From contig NZ_CP030038.1 of NCBI RefSeq assembly GCF_015291725.1, positions 6,189,001-6,253,000 of the forward strand: DNA of 64,000 nt, read 5' to 3'. The stretch's first letter is position 1, and every line of letters begins with the position of its first letter. Position numbers and translations under genes: made by a program. This document shows, in pieces, positions 42,763-51,597 of this stretch. The stretch is from Bradyrhizobium sp. CCBAU 51765. Its GTDB lineage: Bacteria > Pseudomonadota > Alphaproteobacteria > Rhizobiales > Xanthobacteraceae. Under the pieces are notes generated by a model, which searched no databases, was not told the DNA's origin, and saw only the letters and a program-made list of their open reading frames with translations.

Positions 42763-43379
42763 GTCGGCCGGGAACTTTCCCGGCTCGGTCGCCTGACGAC
42801 CGGCGGCCCGCAAAAAGTCTTTGCGGCATGGTTCCTGTGCCGCTTTCAATGATCGCACGGGGCTGTTCCACCGGACACTGCGGTTTCGGGCGGGTGGGGC
42901 CAATGCCAAACCCGTTCGAAATTCGGGCCGCCGATGGCAAAAAGGCTCTCATTCAGGCGAAAAAAGCCTGCCGCGGAGCCGAGCAAGGCCGGAACCCCTC
43001 ATCCCGGGCCAGGGTTAACCAATCCGGCCCGCAAGTTGCACCTGCATACCACTCATCGGTGCGGCGGGTTGGCTTTGGCCCAAGCTTTGGTGTAAAGCTG
43101 CGCGGAGTGTGGCTTTTTGCAAGCCTTGAGTAGGCACCGATTGCCGACGACAAGCGCTTCGAATTGCTAATGAAATTGGCTTGGGACGGACGAAGCCGAT
43201 CTGAGTGACAGGGATCACAGAGACTGAACCGGAGCGCACTTAAGCTTACCTAAGCTTGAAGACGGGGCCTTGCCCCATGCAGGTGGCTCCGACGGTTTGA
43301 GGACTCGCGCTGCGCCGATATTGTGCAAACCCATCGCGCACCGGAATGACCTTCCGGCGCTGACAAATTGGAAATCGCC
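42763..43379. other. Intergenic stretch before dxs
   Basis: About 615 bases between xseB and dxs. It starts with a GCCGGGAA/TTCCCGGC hairpin. Open frames such as 42828-43133 (+) have no recognisable family and no good start site. I see no thiamine-type or other riboswitch. Confidence 0.5.
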
Positions 43380-45308
43380 GTGAACGCATACAGTAAGACG
43401 CCGCTTCTCGACACCATCCGGACGCCGGAAGACCTGCGCAAGCTCAAGGTCGAGCAGGTTCGCCAGGTCGCCGACGAGCTGCGGCAGGAGACCATCGATG
43501 CCGTCTCGGTGACCGGTGGTCATTTCGGCGCGGGCCTCGGCGTGGTCGAGCTCACCACCGCGATCCATTACGTGTTCGACACGCCGCGCGACCGGCTGAT
43601 CTGGGACGTCGGCCACCAGGCCTATCCGCACAAGATCCTCACCGGCCGGCGCGACCGCATCCGCACACTGCGCACCGGCGGCGGCCTGTCCGGCTTCACC
43701 AAGCGCAGCGAAAGCGACTACGATCCGTTCGGCGCGGCGCATTCCTCGACCTCGATCTCCGCCGGCCTCGGCATGGCCGTGGCGCGCGACCTCTCCGGCG
43801 GCACCAACAACGTTATCGCCGTGATCGGTGACGGCGCGATGTCGGCCGGCATGGCCTATGAGGCCATGAACAATGCGGGTGCGATGAACTCGCGCCTGAT
43901 CGTCATCCTGAACGACAACGACATGTCGATCGCCCCGCCGGTCGGCGCCATGAGCGCCTATCTGTCGCGGCTCTATTCCGGCAAGACCTATCGCACGCTG
44001 CGCGATGCGGCCAAGCAGATCAACAAGCGGCTGCCCAAGATCCTCGCCAACCGCGCCAACCGCGTCGAGGAATATTCCCGCGGCTTCATGATGGACGGCG
44101 GCACGCTGTTCGAGGAGCTCGGCTTCTATTATGTCGGCCCGATCGACGGCCACAACCTCGACCATCTTCTGCCGGTGCTCAAGAACGTCCGCGACATGGA
44201 AGAAGGCCCGATCCTGGTCCACGTCGTGACGCAGAAGGGCAAGGGCTACGGCCCGGCGGAAGCTTCCGCCGACAAGTACCACGCCGTCGTGAAGTTCGAC
44301 GTCGCGACCGGCACCCAGGCCAAGGCCAAGCCGAATGCGCCGGCCTACCAGAACGTATTCGGCCAGAGCCTCGTCAAGGAAGCGCAGAAGGACGACAAGA
44401 TCGTCGCCATCACCGCGGCGATGCCGTCGGGCACCGGCGTCGACATCTTCAACAAGGCCTTCCCCGACCGCACCTTCGACGTCGGCATTGCCGAGCAGCA
44501 CGCGGTGACCTTTGCCGCCGGTCTTGCGACCGAAGGCTACAAGCCGTTCTGCGCGATCTACTCGACCTTCCTGCAACGCGGCTATGACCAGATCGTGCAT
44601 GACGTCGCGATCCAGAGCCTGCCCGTCCGCTTTGCCATCGACCGCGCCGGCCTCGTCGGTGCCGACGGTGCGACCCATGCCGGCTCGTTCGACAACGCCT
44701 ATCTCGGCTGCCTGCCCAACATGGTGATCATGGCGGCGGCGGATGAGGCCGAACTCGTGCACATGGTGGCGACCCAGGTCGCGATCGACGACCGTCCGAG
44801 TTCGCTGCGCTATCCGCGCGGCGAAGGCCGCGGCGTCGAGATGCCCGACGTCGGCGTTCCGCTCGAGATCGGCAAGGGCCGCGTGATCCGTCAGGGCAGC
44901 AAGATCGCCCTGCTCTCCTTCGGCACGCGCCTCGCCGAATGCGAGAAGGCCGCCGACGAGCTTGCCGCCCACGGCCTCTCGACGACGATCGCCGATGCGC
45001 GATTCATGAAGCCGCTGGATACCGAGCTGGTGCTCAAGTTGGCGCGCGACCATGAGATCCTGATCACGATCGAGGAAGGCTCAATCGGTGGCTTCGGCTC
45101 GCATGTCGCGCAGTACCTGACCGATCAGGGCGCGCTCGACACCGGCATGCTCAAGTTCCGCGCGATGGTGCTTCCCGACGTATTCCAGGACCACGACACG
45201 CCCGCGGCGATGTACGCCCGCGCCGGACTCGATGCCAAGGGCATCGTCGCCAAGGTGTTCGAGGCGCTCGGCAAGGACGTCAAGGCCGAGACGGTGAAGC
45301 TGGCCTGA
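43380..45308 (+). CDS. dxs: 1-deoxy-D-xylulose-5-phosphate synthase
   Basis: A 642-residue DXS, first enzyme of the MEP isoprenoid pathway, joining pyruvate and glyceraldehyde 3-phosphate with thiamine diphosphate. It has 'WDVGHQAYPHKILTGRRD', the ThDP motif 'VIGDGAMSAGMAYEAMNNAG', and in the Pyr domain the catalytic Glu in 'DVGIAEQHAVTFAAGLA'. 'HDVAIQSLPVRFAIDRAGLV' and a C-terminal transketolase domain complete it. I choose the GTG at 43380; the frame stays open to a TTG at 43368. A hairpin repeat follows the stop. Confidence 0.96.
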   Translation: MNAYSKTPLLDTIRTPEDLRKLKVEQVRQVADELRQETIDAVSVTGGHFGAGLGVVELTTAIHYVFDTPRDRLIWDVGHQAYPHKILTGRRDRIRTLRTGGGLSGFTKRSESDYDPFGAAHSSTSISAGLGMAVARDLSGGTNNVIAVIGDGAMSAGMAYEAMNNAGAMNSRLIVILNDNDMSIAPPVGAMSAYLSRLYSGKTYRTLRDAAKQINKRLPKILANRANRVEEYSRGFMMDGGTLFEELGFYYVGPIDGHNLDHLLPVLKNVRDMEEGPILVHVVTQKGKGYGPAEASADKYHAVVKFDVATGTQAKAKPNAPAYQNVFGQSLVKEAQKDDKIVAITAAMPSGTGVDIFNKAFPDRTFDVGIAEQHAVTFAAGLATEGYKPFCAIYSTFLQRGYDQIVHDVAIQSLPVRFAIDRAGLVGADGATHAGSFDNAYLGCLPNMVIMAAADEAELVHMVATQVAIDDRPSSLRYPRGEGRGVEMPDVGVPLEIGKGRVIRQGSKIALLSFGTRLAECEKAADELAAHGLSTTIADARFMKPLDTELVLKLARDHEILITIEEGSIGGFGSHVAQYLTDQGALDTGMLKFRAMVLPDVFQDHDTPAAMYARAGLDAKGIVAKVFEALGKDVKAETVKLA

Positions 45309-45315
45309 TTGGTTT

Positions 45316-45448
45316 CACCTCTCCCGCTTGCTTGCGGGAGAGGTCAGATCGCGAAGCGATCCAGGTGAGGTGAGGGCTTTCGCCTCTTAGGGGTTCTCGC
45401 CTGCGGAGACACCCTCTATCCACTTCTCCCCGCAGGCGGGGGAGAGAG
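45316..45448. repeat. Palindromic intergenic repeat
   Basis: Contains a perfect 11-bp stem (ACCTCTCCCGC, TTGCTT loop, GCGGGAGAGGT) at 45317-45344, then 'GATCGCGAAGCGATCCAGGT', and ends with TTCTCCCCGCAGGCGGGGGAGA. This composition matches the dispersed 'ctctcccgcttgcgggagagg' intergenic repeat I know from Bradyrhizobium and Rhodopseudomonas genomes. It may also act as the end signal of dxs. Confidence 0.7.
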
Positions 45449-45501
45449 CAGACTGCAGGTTGCGGCTTGCACCTCGACCCAAATTTTCCGGTTCCTACTC
45501 C

Positions 45502-46056
45502 ATGAAAATCTATCTGGCAGGCCCAGACGTGTTCCTGCCGGACGCAATTGAGATCGGCCGGCAGAAGGTTGCGATCTGCGCCGCTCATGGCCTCACCGGC
45601 CTCTATCCGCTCGACAACGCCATCGACCTCGCCGCGCCCGACGCCTCGCGACAGATATTTTGCGGCAACGAGGCGATGATGGACGAGGCGGTTGCCATCA
45701 TTGCCAACCTCACCCCGTTCCGCGGCGCCGGCGCCGATCCCGGTACCGTCTACGAACTCGGCTACATGGCCGGCCGCGGCAAATTCTGTCTCGCCTATTC
45801 CAATGACGGCGCCGCCTATGCCGACCGTGTCGGCCGTTTCATGGACGTCACCACGGAGGACGGCCGGCTGGTCGATGCACAGGGGCTGATAGTCGAGGAC
45901 TTTGGCCTCGTCGACAATCTCATGATGATCCATGCGCTGGAGCTGCGCGGCTGCCCGCTGGTAACTCCGGCCATGATGCCGATCGACGTCTGGCACGACC
46001 TCGCCGCGTTCGAGGCTTGCGTCCGGATGGCGGCCGCGCGATTGATCGCTACATAA
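45502..46056 (+). CDS. Nucleoside 2-deoxyribosyltransferase-like protein
   Basis: A 184-residue protein of the nucleoside 2-deoxyribosyltransferase fold, with 'IYLAGPDVFLPDA' at the start and 'IIANLTPFRGAGADPGTVYE' leading into 'LGYMAGRGK'. The Asp/Glu of that segment are the substrate-binding and nucleophile positions in the family. It would exchange bases on deoxyribonucleosides or clear damaged nucleotides. The ATG at 45502 starts at the family N-terminus. Confidence 0.85.
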   Translation: MKIYLAGPDVFLPDAIEIGRQKVAICAAHGLTGLYPLDNAIDLAAPDASRQIFCGNEAMMDEAVAIIANLTPFRGAGADPGTVYELGYMAGRGKFCLAYSNDGAAYADRVGRFMDVTTEDGRLVDAQGLIVEDFGLVDNLMMIHALELRGCPLVTPAMMPIDVWHDLAAFEACVRMAAARLIAT

Positions 46057-46083
46057 GCTCTTCAGTCGTCTGTCGGAGTTTCG

Positions 46084-46818
46084 ATGCCCCCTCCCCGCAA
46101 GCGCGCGGATGTCCTGCTGGTCGAGCGCGGCCTGTTCGAGAGCCGGGCGCGGGCACGCGCGGCGATCGAAGCCGGCCTCGTCACGGCCGACGACAAGCAG
46201 GTCTCGAAGCCGTCGGAGACGATCGCCGAGGACGCGATGATCCAGGCCGAGCCCGCGCATCCCTACGTTTCCCGCGGCGGCGTCAAGCTCGCCGGGGCGC
46301 TGGAGCGCTATCCAATCGAGATCGAGGACCATGTCTGCCTCGACGTCGGCGCCTCCACCGGCGGCTTCACCGAGGTGCTACTGGCGAACGGTGCGAGCCT
46401 GGTGTTCGCAATCGATGTCGGCAGCAGCCAGCTGCATCCCTCGCTGCGCGATCATCCCAAGATCGTATCGATGGAAGAGACCGATATCCGCAGCTATGAG
46501 GGCAAGCGCCTGCCGGCGCGGCCCGATGTCGTCGTGATCGACGTCAGCTTCATCTCGCTGAAGGCGGTGCTGCCGGTGGCGCTGTCGCTGGCAGCCGCGC
46601 CGACGAGCCTGCTGGCGCTGATCAAGCCGCAATTCGAAGCGGACCGGAAACACAACAAGAAAGGGATCATCCGCGACGCCGCCGTGCACCAGGAGGTCTG
46701 CGCCGATATCGCAGCGTTTGCCGCTTCGCTCGGCTGCACCGACATCGAGATATTCCCCTCGCCGATCACCGGCGGCGACGGCAATGTCGAATTCTTCCTG
46801 GGCGCGCGCCGTGGTTGA
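46084..46818 (+). CDS. tlyA: TlyA-family rRNA methyltransferase
   Basis: A 244-residue protein with an N-terminal S4 RNA-binding domain ('KRADVLLVERGLFESRARAR', residues about 4-65) and a FtsJ-like methyltransferase domain. That domain has the SAM loop 'CLDVGASTGGFTEVLLANGA', 'DVVVIDVSFISLKAVLP' and 'LALIKPQFEADRKHNKKG'. TlyA methylates ribosomal RNA 2'-hydroxyls; older annotation calls it hemolysin A. Its stop overlaps the GTG start of the next RNA methyltransferase gene. Confidence 0.92.
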   Translation: MPPPRKRADVLLVERGLFESRARARAAIEAGLVTADDKQVSKPSETIAEDAMIQAEPAHPYVSRGGVKLAGALERYPIEIEDHVCLDVGASTGGFTEVLLANGASLVFAIDVGSSQLHPSLRDHPKIVSMEETDIRSYEGKRLPARPDVVVIDVSFISLKAVLPVALSLAAAPTSLLALIKPQFEADRKHNKKGIIRDAAVHQEVCADIAAFAASLGCTDIEIFPSPITGGDGNVEFFLGARRG

Positions 46819-48058
46819 GCGCATCAAGATCGATCATGTCGGCCATCGCGGCGACGGCGTCTGCCTCGACGCCGGCGAAGCCATTTATGTGCCCTATACG
46901 CTCGGCGGCGAGACCGTCGAGGTCGATCACGTCTTGGGCCATCATCCCGACCGCCGCAAGCTGCTCGCGGTGGAGGTCGCAAGCCCTGAACGCGTCGAGC
47001 CGTTCTGTCCGCATTTCGGCATCTGCGGCGGCTGTGCCATTCAGCATTGGGCAACTGAGCCGTATCGCGCCTGGAAACGCAACATCGTGGTGGAAACGCT
47101 GGGGCAGGCCGGCATTGATTGCGAGGTGGCGCCGCTGGTCGACGCCCATGGTGCCGGGCGCAGGCGCATCACGCTGCACGGCCGGTTCGGCACGCATGAC
47201 ATCCTCAAGGTCGGGTTCTCCGCCACGAGCTCGCACGACGTCATCCCGATCCATCGTTGCCCCATCCTCGATCCCGGGCTCGATGGCGCGCTCGACGCGG
47301 CCTGGGCGCTGGCCGAGCCGCTGACGTCCAGGATGCCGGTGACGAAGCCGCTCGACATCCAGGTCACGGCCACCGCCAACGGCCTCGATGTCGACGTGCG
47401 CGGCTCCGGCCCGCTGCCGACCCCGCTGGTGACGGCACTGTCGCGTGTCGCCGAGCAGCATCGCCTGGCGCGGCTGACGCGGCACGGCGAATTGGTGCTG
47501 CAGCGCCTGCCGCCGACGGTGAAGATGGGCCGCGCGGAGGTGACGCTGCCGCCGGGCTCGTTCCTGCAGGCGACGTTGGCGGGCGAAGAGGCACTCGCCG
47601 CACTGGTCGTCGAGCGCATCGGCAAGGCCAAGGAGGTCGCCGATCTCTTCTGCGGCGTCGGCCCGTTCGCCCTGCGGCTTGCCGAGAGGGCCCGCGTCAC
47701 GGCCTATGACAGCGACGCCGGCGCCGTCGCGGCCCTCGCGAAGGCCGCGCGCGCACCGGGCCTGAAGCCGATCAAGGCCGAGCCGCGCGATCTGTTCCGC
47801 CGCCCCCTGGTGCCGCCGGAACTGCGCGAGTTCGACGCGGTGGTGTTCGACCCGCCGCGCCAGGGCGCGCAGGCGCAGGCACTGAAGCTCGCCGCGAGCA
47901 AGGTGCCCGTCGTGATCGCGGTGTCCTGCAACGCCGCGACCTTCGCCCGCGACGCGCGGCTGCTGATCGACGGCGGCTATCGGCTGGAGGCGGTGGTGCC
48001 GGTCGATCAGTTCCGCCACACGCCGCATGTGGAGCTGGTGGCGCGGTTCGGGCGATAG
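46811..48058 (+). CDS. TrmA/RlmD-family RNA m5U methyltransferase
   Basis: A 415-residue class I RNA (uracil-C5) methyltransferase. The N-terminal TRAM-like part is short. The iron-sulfur motif 'CPHFGICGGCAIQHW' is present. The SAM-binding core reads 'VADLFCGVGPFALRLAERA', 'VVFDPPRQGAQAQALKLA' and the catalytic Cys segment 'VIAVSCNAATFARDARLL'. I start at the GTG at 46811, which overlaps the tlyA end by 8 nt; further upstream the frame lies inside tlyA. It probably modifies 23S rRNA. Confidence 0.9.
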   Translation: MVERIKIDHVGHRGDGVCLDAGEAIYVPYTLGGETVEVDHVLGHHPDRRKLLAVEVASPERVEPFCPHFGICGGCAIQHWATEPYRAWKRNIVVETLGQAGIDCEVAPLVDAHGAGRRRITLHGRFGTHDILKVGFSATSSHDVIPIHRCPILDPGLDGALDAAWALAEPLTSRMPVTKPLDIQVTATANGLDVDVRGSGPLPTPLVTALSRVAEQHRLARLTRHGELVLQRLPPTVKMGRAEVTLPPGSFLQATLAGEEALAALVVERIGKAKEVADLFCGVGPFALRLAERARVTAYDSDAGAVAALAKAARAPGLKPIKAEPRDLFRRPLVPPELREFDAVVFDPPRQGAQAQALKLAASKVPVVIAVSCNAATFARDARLLIDGGYRLEAVVPVDQFRHTPHVELVARFGR

Positions 48059-48087
48059 GCTGCGGACTTTCAATCGAGCCGACAACC

Positions 48088-48101
48088 TTGATGCCAGTCA
48101 A
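48088..48101. promoter_or_regulatory. FixK/FNR-type box
   Basis: Sequence TTGATGCCAGTCAA, centred 68 nt upstream of the Acg-like nitroreductase start at 48163. Confidence 0.75.
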
Positions 48102-48162
48102 TCGCTCTGCCCTCCGCCAGCGCTAAGAAGCGTCCGCGCCACGAGATGCGGAGCTGACGTTC

Positions 48163-49242
48163 GTGCTCGACCGACGACAATTCATCGCGACTTCGCTGGG
48201 GCTGTCCGCAACGGCCATCACCAGCCCCTCCGCCGCAGCGGCGGCGAACACCTACGACGAGACGGTAAAGTCGTCACGGGCTCCGCTGCAAGCCGTGCCG
48301 CGGGATCGCGAGCTCGTGCGCTTTGCCACCCTCGCGGCCAACAGCCATAACACCCAGCCGTGGATCTTCTCGGTCCGCGGCAACGTCATCGCTATTGCGC
48401 CTGACTTCAAGCGCCGCTGTCCGGCCGTCGATCCGGACGATCATCATCTCTTCGTCAGTCTCGGCTGTGCCGCCGAAAACCTCATCCTCGCCGCGTCCAC
48501 GCTGGGCTGGCACGCCGATGCGGCCGTCGACGGCGACCGCATCGTGATCACGCTCGAGGAGGCCCCACAGGACACATCGGCATTGGCGGCCGCGATTCCG
48601 ATCAGGCAATGCACCCGCGCAGCGTTCGACGGCAGGCCGGCCGCACCGGAGACATTGCGTCGGCTCGAGAAGGCCTGTCGCGAACCCAACGTCGCGGCGA
48701 TCCTGATGACCGAACGCGCCGCGATCGCCGGGGTCACCGACTACGTACTCGAAGGCAACTCGGCGCAAATGCGCGACAAGGCCTTCATGCGCGAGCTCGT
48801 CAGCTGGCTTCGCTTCAACGAGGCGGAGGCACTCGCGACCATGGACGGATTGTTCTCGCCCGCGTCGGGAAACCCCTCGCTGCCCTCGTGGGTGGCGCGG
48901 CCGCTTCTCAAGCTCTTCTTTACCGAGAGCGGGGAGAACAAGAAATACCGCGAAGAACTCGACAGCTCTGCGGGCGTCGTCGTGCTCGCTGCCGATCGCA
49001 GCGACAAGTCGCACTGGATCGCGGTCGGCCGCGCCTGCCAGCGCTTCGGATTGCAGGCGACCGCGCTGGGACTCAAATATTCCTTCATCAACCAGCCGGT
49101 CGAGGTGGCGGCGCTGAGGCAGCAATTCGGGGCCTCACTCGGCCTCGGCGAACGGCGTCCCGATATCGTGATGCGTTTCGGAACCGGTCCAGACCTGCCG
49201 AGATCGCTGCGGCGTCCGCCGGAGCTGGTGATGCAATCCTAG
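48163..49242 (+). CDS. Acg-like nitroreductase with Tat signal
   Basis: A 359-residue protein of the Acg/nitroreductase-like family. The N-terminus 'LDRRQFIATSLGLSATAI' looks like a twin-arginine signal, so it is probably exported. Family parts are 'FATLAANSHNTQPWIFSV', 'CAAENLILAASTLGWHA' and 'WIAVGRACQRFGLQATALGL'. Start codon is GTG. Mycobacterial Acg (Rv2032) belongs to the hypoxia-induced DosR regulon, and here a FixK-type box sits 68 nt upstream, so oxygen-limited expression is likely. The physiological reaction is unknown. Confidence 0.82.
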   Translation: MLDRRQFIATSLGLSATAITSPSAAAAANTYDETVKSSRAPLQAVPRDRELVRFATLAANSHNTQPWIFSVRGNVIAIAPDFKRRCPAVDPDDHHLFVSLGCAAENLILAASTLGWHADAAVDGDRIVITLEEAPQDTSALAAAIPIRQCTRAAFDGRPAAPETLRRLEKACREPNVAAILMTERAAIAGVTDYVLEGNSAQMRDKAFMRELVSWLRFNEAEALATMDGLFSPASGNPSLPSWVARPLLKLFFTESGENKKYREELDSSAGVVVLAADRSDKSHWIAVGRACQRFGLQATALGLKYSFINQPVEVAALRQQFGASLGLGERRPDIVMRFGTGPDLPRSLRRPPELVMQS

Positions 49243-49838
49243 CGCCGAAGGCCGCCCAGCGCAGGAGACTCGCCGGGCAGCATCGACGAGTTGATGTCAC
49301 TGTCCATGAGTCCCGATTGCTGCTGGACGAACCCGGCCCCGAACGAGAGGCTGAGGTTGGAGGTCGGCTTGAATTCGACACCCGCAAACCCGCCATAGCC
49401 GGGCACAGCGCCGGAGGTGAGCGGCGCCAGCGAGCTGCCGATGCCGTTGCCGAACTTCAGCGTGTCGAAACCGGCAAAGAACGTGACGGGCATGCCACCC
49501 GCAGTCTTCATGTTATAGCCGAACTGCGTGCTGTCATAAGAGAGCGCGCTGAAATTGCCGATCGAGCCCGCCTGACTGAAGCTGCTCAAACCAAGATTGC
49601 CGCGTTGGCTGCCGACGAAGAAACCGTTCGCAGAGCTGGCGCGCCAATCGGCATCGCCGGCATTGAAGCTCGCGAAGTTGCCGTAGCTGTCCGAGCTCTG
49701 GCCGACACCGCCGCCGAGGCCGAAAGGTCCGCCGGGAATCCAATATCTCAGCGGCGCGACTTGCGCATGAACCGGCTCTCCACCGAGGCAGAGCACTGCG
49801 AGAGCTGCAAGAGCACATGAAAGTGCAGGCTTGAACAT
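49239..49838 (-). CDS. Secreted outer-membrane-like hypothetical protein
   Basis: A 199-residue protein with a signal peptide ending near 'EPVHA-QVAPL'. The mature part is rich in Gly, Ser, Phe and Asn with repeated beta-strand-like pieces ('GGMPVTFFAGFDTLKFGNGI', 'NLSLSFGAGFVQQQSGLMD'). It resembles small outer-membrane or autotransporter-like beta proteins without a clear family. It overlaps the end of the nitroreductase gene by 4 nt on the opposite strand. Confidence 0.65.
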   Translation of the reverse strand: MFKPALSCALAALAVLCLGGEPVHAQVAPLRYWIPGGPFGLGGGVGQSSDSYGNFASFNAGDADWRASSANGFFVGSQRGNLGLSSFSQAGSIGNFSALSYDSTQFGYNMKTAGGMPVTFFAGFDTLKFGNGIGSSLAPLTSGAVPGYGGFAGVEFKPTSNLSLSFGAGFVQQQSGLMDSDINSSMLPGESPALGGLRR

Positions 49839-49946
49839 TCAGACTACCGTCGACAATTTCGCAAACTATACTCCGCGAACATCATCAATGCCAGCGGAGC
49901 GACCGCGTCGGTGTCACGGCTGCAGGTCCCCGGGGAACTGCACCTG

Positions 49947-50792
49947 ATGCCGCACGATCCGTTGCTCGCCCGCCTGACATCCGTTCTTGCCGACATACCG
50001 GGCGTTCAGGCCGTCGTGCTCGGCGGCTCACGCGCGCGGGGCAGCGCGCATCCCTCGTCCGACTACGACATCGGGCTGTATTGTTCGAGCGCGGCCCCGC
50101 TCGATACGGATCGGCTCCTGACCGTCGTGACGGAAATCGCCGACGATCCCGGCACTGCGACCGTAACGAGATATGGCGAATGGGGGCCATGGATCATCGG
50201 CGGCGCATGGCTGTCGGTCGAGCGACAAAAGGTCGATCTGCTCTACCGTCACGCCGACGATGTCGAGCGAGTCATGATGGACTGCCGAAACGGTACCGTC
50301 CTCATGGTCTACCAGCCCGGCCATCCACATGGCTTCTGCTCGGCAATCTGGATGGGCGAGATCGCATATTGTCAGCCTCTGCACGATCCGAAGGGCCTGA
50401 TCGCGCGGCTCAAGACAATCGCGCTCCCCTATCCCGAGGATCTGGGCCACGCGTTGTTGCGGCGCTTTCAGTGGGAAATCCTGTTCAGCATCGAAAATGC
50501 GGAACCTGCGACAGCTCGCGACGAGCGGACCCACGTCGCGGGCTGCGTCTACAGAGCGCTCGCGTGCATCGCGCAGGTGCTGTTTGCACTGAACCGCCGA
50601 TATCTCATCAACGAAAAGGGCGCACTCATCGAGACGGCCGGCTTGCCGCTCACGATTCCCCATCTGGTGGAACAGTCCGACGAAATCTGGCGGCTGATCG
50701 GGGACGGCGGTTTGGCACAGGCCTGCGCGATCCTGCGGCAGGTCAATCAGCAATTGAAGGCGCTGACACGATCCGGCGGGACGCCGCTGTGA
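49947..50792 (+). CDS. Nucleotidyltransferase-domain protein
   Basis: A 281-residue protein with an N-terminal polymerase-beta-type nucleotidyltransferase domain: 'VVLGGSRARGSAHPSSDYDI' has the GG-S motif and the first Asp pair, and a third Asp is in 'RQKVDLLYR'. The C-terminal half is helical. This is the layout of aminoglycoside adenylyltransferase-like and other small-molecule or tRNA nucleotidyltransferases; the target is unknown. A GTG at 49911 is a possible longer start. Confidence 0.8.
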   Translation: MPHDPLLARLTSVLADIPGVQAVVLGGSRARGSAHPSSDYDIGLYCSSAAPLDTDRLLTVVTEIADDPGTATVTRYGEWGPWIIGGAWLSVERQKVDLLYRHADDVERVMMDCRNGTVLMVYQPGHPHGFCSAIWMGEIAYCQPLHDPKGLIARLKTIALPYPEDLGHALLRRFQWEILFSIENAEPATARDERTHVAGCVYRALACIAQVLFALNRRYLINEKGALIETAGLPLTIPHLVEQSDEIWRLIGDGGLAQACAILRQVNQQLKALTRSGGTPL

Positions 50793-50796
50793 ACGG

Positions 50797-51432
50797 CTAT
50801 GCCGTCTTGTCGACGGATGACGACGAATCCGCTGGCGGATATTTTGTCACCGGCACCATGAAGGATTTGGTGCCGACCTGATAGATGACCTTGCCGTTCT
50901 GTCCGTCATCGGTCGCGATCTGCGTCTGTCCGAACATGATGACGTTCTTGTAGACGATGCCAGTGCCCTGGCGAGTGATGCCGTCGGTGGTGACGCTGAC
51001 CTGCGCTTCCTTGCCGTTGACGGAGAGCACCTTGAAGCTCGCGCTCTTGCCGTTGTCGCTGGAATAGCCGCCCCAGCTTCCCATGAGGCGGCTGTCGGAG
51101 GCCGGCGGCTCCTGCTTCTCCAGATTCGCGGTCTGCTTGCCAGCGCCGCCGACCGAGAACAGCAGCACCATACTCTTCCCATCCTTGGTGCCGACCGTGA
51201 CTCCGCCAAAGGTGATGAGCGTGCCATTGACCTCGCCAAAGCCGCGCTCGGTACGACCGTTATGGGTGTACTCGACCTGCGCCCGGGCACCGCGGATGTT
51301 CACGACCTTGAAGCCGACGGGCTGGTTGTTGCCCACCCAATTGCCCTTCCAGTCACCGACCAGAGCACTCTGGCGATACATCCGCTCGTTGGCGGGCGAA
51401 ATCTGGTTGGTGCTCGACGTGACGATGGCCAT
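50797..51432 (-). CDS. Hypothetical protein with two internal repeats
   Basis: About 211 residues. Two ~70-residue units repeat in tandem: unit 1 'LVGDWKGNW...FKVVNIRGARAQVEY...' and unit 2 'LMGSWGGYS...FKVLSVNGKEAQVSV...', each beginning with a G-x-W turn and predicted beta strands. The N-terminus is Ser/Thr/Asn-rich without a clear signal. Starts at 51432 and 51531 are both possible, and neither has a good ribosome-binding site. Function unknown; a small beta-barrel or lipocalin-like fold is a guess. Confidence 0.65.
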   Translation of the reverse strand: MAIVTSSTNQISPANERMYRQSALVGDWKGNWVGNNQPVGFKVVNIRGARAQVEYTHNGRTERGFGEVNGTLITFGGVTVGTKDGKSMVLLFSVGGAGKQTANLEKQEPPASDSRLMGSWGGYSSDNGKSASFKVLSVNGKEAQVSVTTDGITRQGTGIVYKNVIMFGQTQIATDDGQNGKVIYQVGTKSFMVPVTKYPPADSSSSVDKTA

Positions 51433-51597
51433 GGCTTGCTCAAAGGCAGGTTGGAAAAACCCGCTTTCGTTCGCTCCAGCAATGCCGGGATGCCGGCTGG
51501 AAACGGAAGGAAACAGTCTGATTAGGGCCATGCACCGGTTAACGGGCAGTTAAATTCAACTGCCGGTTGGGATGGGCAAAAGGTCTCAGCCGGGACG

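Noticed and set aside
42828..43133. Open frame between xseB and dxs
   Set aside because: No family signal, no credible ribosome-binding site; treated as non-coding.
43215..45053. 612-codon open frame on the minus strand
   Set aside because: Antisense to dxs, which is unmistakable.
45316..45448. Inverted pieces considered as a CRISPR-like array
   Set aside because: There are no regularly spaced direct repeats with unique spacers; it is a hairpin-type intergenic repeat.
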